Part shown: piece by piece, positions 6,645 through 6,865 of the stretch
Layout: each line of letters opens with the position of its first letter
Numbering within the stretch: position 1 is the stretch's first letter
Assembly (NCBI GenBank): GCA_004297495.1
Contig: SCTL01000801.1
Location: 1 to 6,865, forward strand
DNA from: Verrucomicrobiota bacterium
GTDB lineage: Bacteria > Verrucomicrobiota > Verrucomicrobiia > Limisphaerales > JADLHS01
Direction of reading: 5' to 3'
DNA length: 6,865 bases
Notes under the pieces: model-generated
Database searches by the model: none
What the model was told of the DNA's origin: nothing
The model's input: the letters and a program-made list of their open reading frames with translations, nothing else
Program-made: the position numbers and the translations under genes

Positions 6645-6865
6645 ATGACAAGTCGTTGCACGAAAAAAACCCGCGGGGCTGGTTTCACCCTGATCGAACT
6701 GCTCGTCGTCATCGCCATCATCGCGATTCTGGCGGCGATGCTCCTGCCCGCGCTTTCGAAGGCGAAGGACAAGGCCATCCGCACCGTGGACCTTAACAAC
6801 AACAAGCAAATCGCGCTGGCCGCAAACATGTACACGGGCGACTTCACCGAATACCTGCCCAACGC
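6645..6865 (+). CDS. Type II secretion-like pseudopilin, N-terminal part, cut by the window edge
   Basis: An inner-membrane pseudopilin processed by a prepilin peptidase and assembled into a pilus-like fibre or secretion pseudopilus. Seventy-three codons are present from ATG 6645. A short basic leader (MTSRCTKKTRGAG) is followed by the cleavage/methylation site G13/F14, FTLIELLVVIAII, with the conserved Glu at +5 (E18). The hydrophobic helix continues through AILAAMLLPALSKAKDKA and then LNNNKQIALAANMYTGDFTEYLP, which is typical of the large verrucomicrobial/planctomycete family of pseudopilins with a variable C-terminal head. A GGGA about 11 nt upstream is a weak ribosome-binding candidate. 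It lies 84 nt after the LamG/Ig stop, beyond the hairpin, so it may have its own promoter. The C-terminal head, which would separate subfamilies, is outside the window. Confidence 0.9.
   Translation, partial: MTSRCTKKTRGAGFTLIELLVVIAIIAILAAMLLPALSKAKDKAIRTVDLNNNKQIALAANMYTGDFTEYLPN

Overview
This window looks like Verrucomicrobiota DNA, perhaps a Pedosphaera/Limisphaerales-type soil or sediment lineage, carrying genes for secreted polysaccharide degradation. The assignment is an inference. It rests on the mix of a GH2 enzyme with signal peptide, a large secreted Ig/LamG protein with a C-terminal module ending in a 'GPWTDI...FYRV' pattern, and a pseudopilin whose N-terminus reads FTLIELL...AAMLLPALSKAK, a wording very common in that phylum. 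No rRNA, tRNA, CRISPR or transposase was seen.

Layout. Minus strand, read right to left from a divergent intergenic region (3720-3962): a complete 826-residue secreted GH2 glycoside hydrolase (3719-1239); 35 nt later a 42-codon mini-ORF (1203-1075) consisting of a signal peptide plus a short stub of a secreted protein; and 4 nt after its stop a GH62 alpha-L-arabinofuranosidase (GTG start at 1070) that runs off the left edge. The close spacing suggests one transcript. Plus strand: an 865-residue secreted protein with an uncharacterised N-terminal region, two Ig-like domains, a LamG/concanavalin-like domain and a short C-terminal module (3963-6560), then a strong hairpin (6579-6612), then the start of a type II secretion-like pseudopilin (6645 to the right edge).

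How the genes may work together. GH62 enzymes remove arabinofuranosyl side groups from arabinoxylan or arabinan. The GH2 enzyme would remove terminal beta-linked sugars, galactose being the likeliest. The divergent LamG/Ig protein looks like a surface or extracellular glycan-binding or adhesive protein, and the pseudopilin may belong to a secretion or pilus-like system. This is a plausible hemicellulose-utilisation locus, but no transporter or regulator is visible.

The most unusual point is the mini-ORF. Its last recognisable residues (DDMLIYSDRLNN) repeat the linker and start of the extra C-terminal module of the GH62 protein (DDMQIYSDRFNN). The two DNA copies match at 33 of 37 bases. The mini-ORF departs from the expected module right after 'NN', and the window itself begins at that same point of the other copy. 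This suggests either a recombination scar that beheaded a module-bearing secreted protein, or an assembly break at a repeat.
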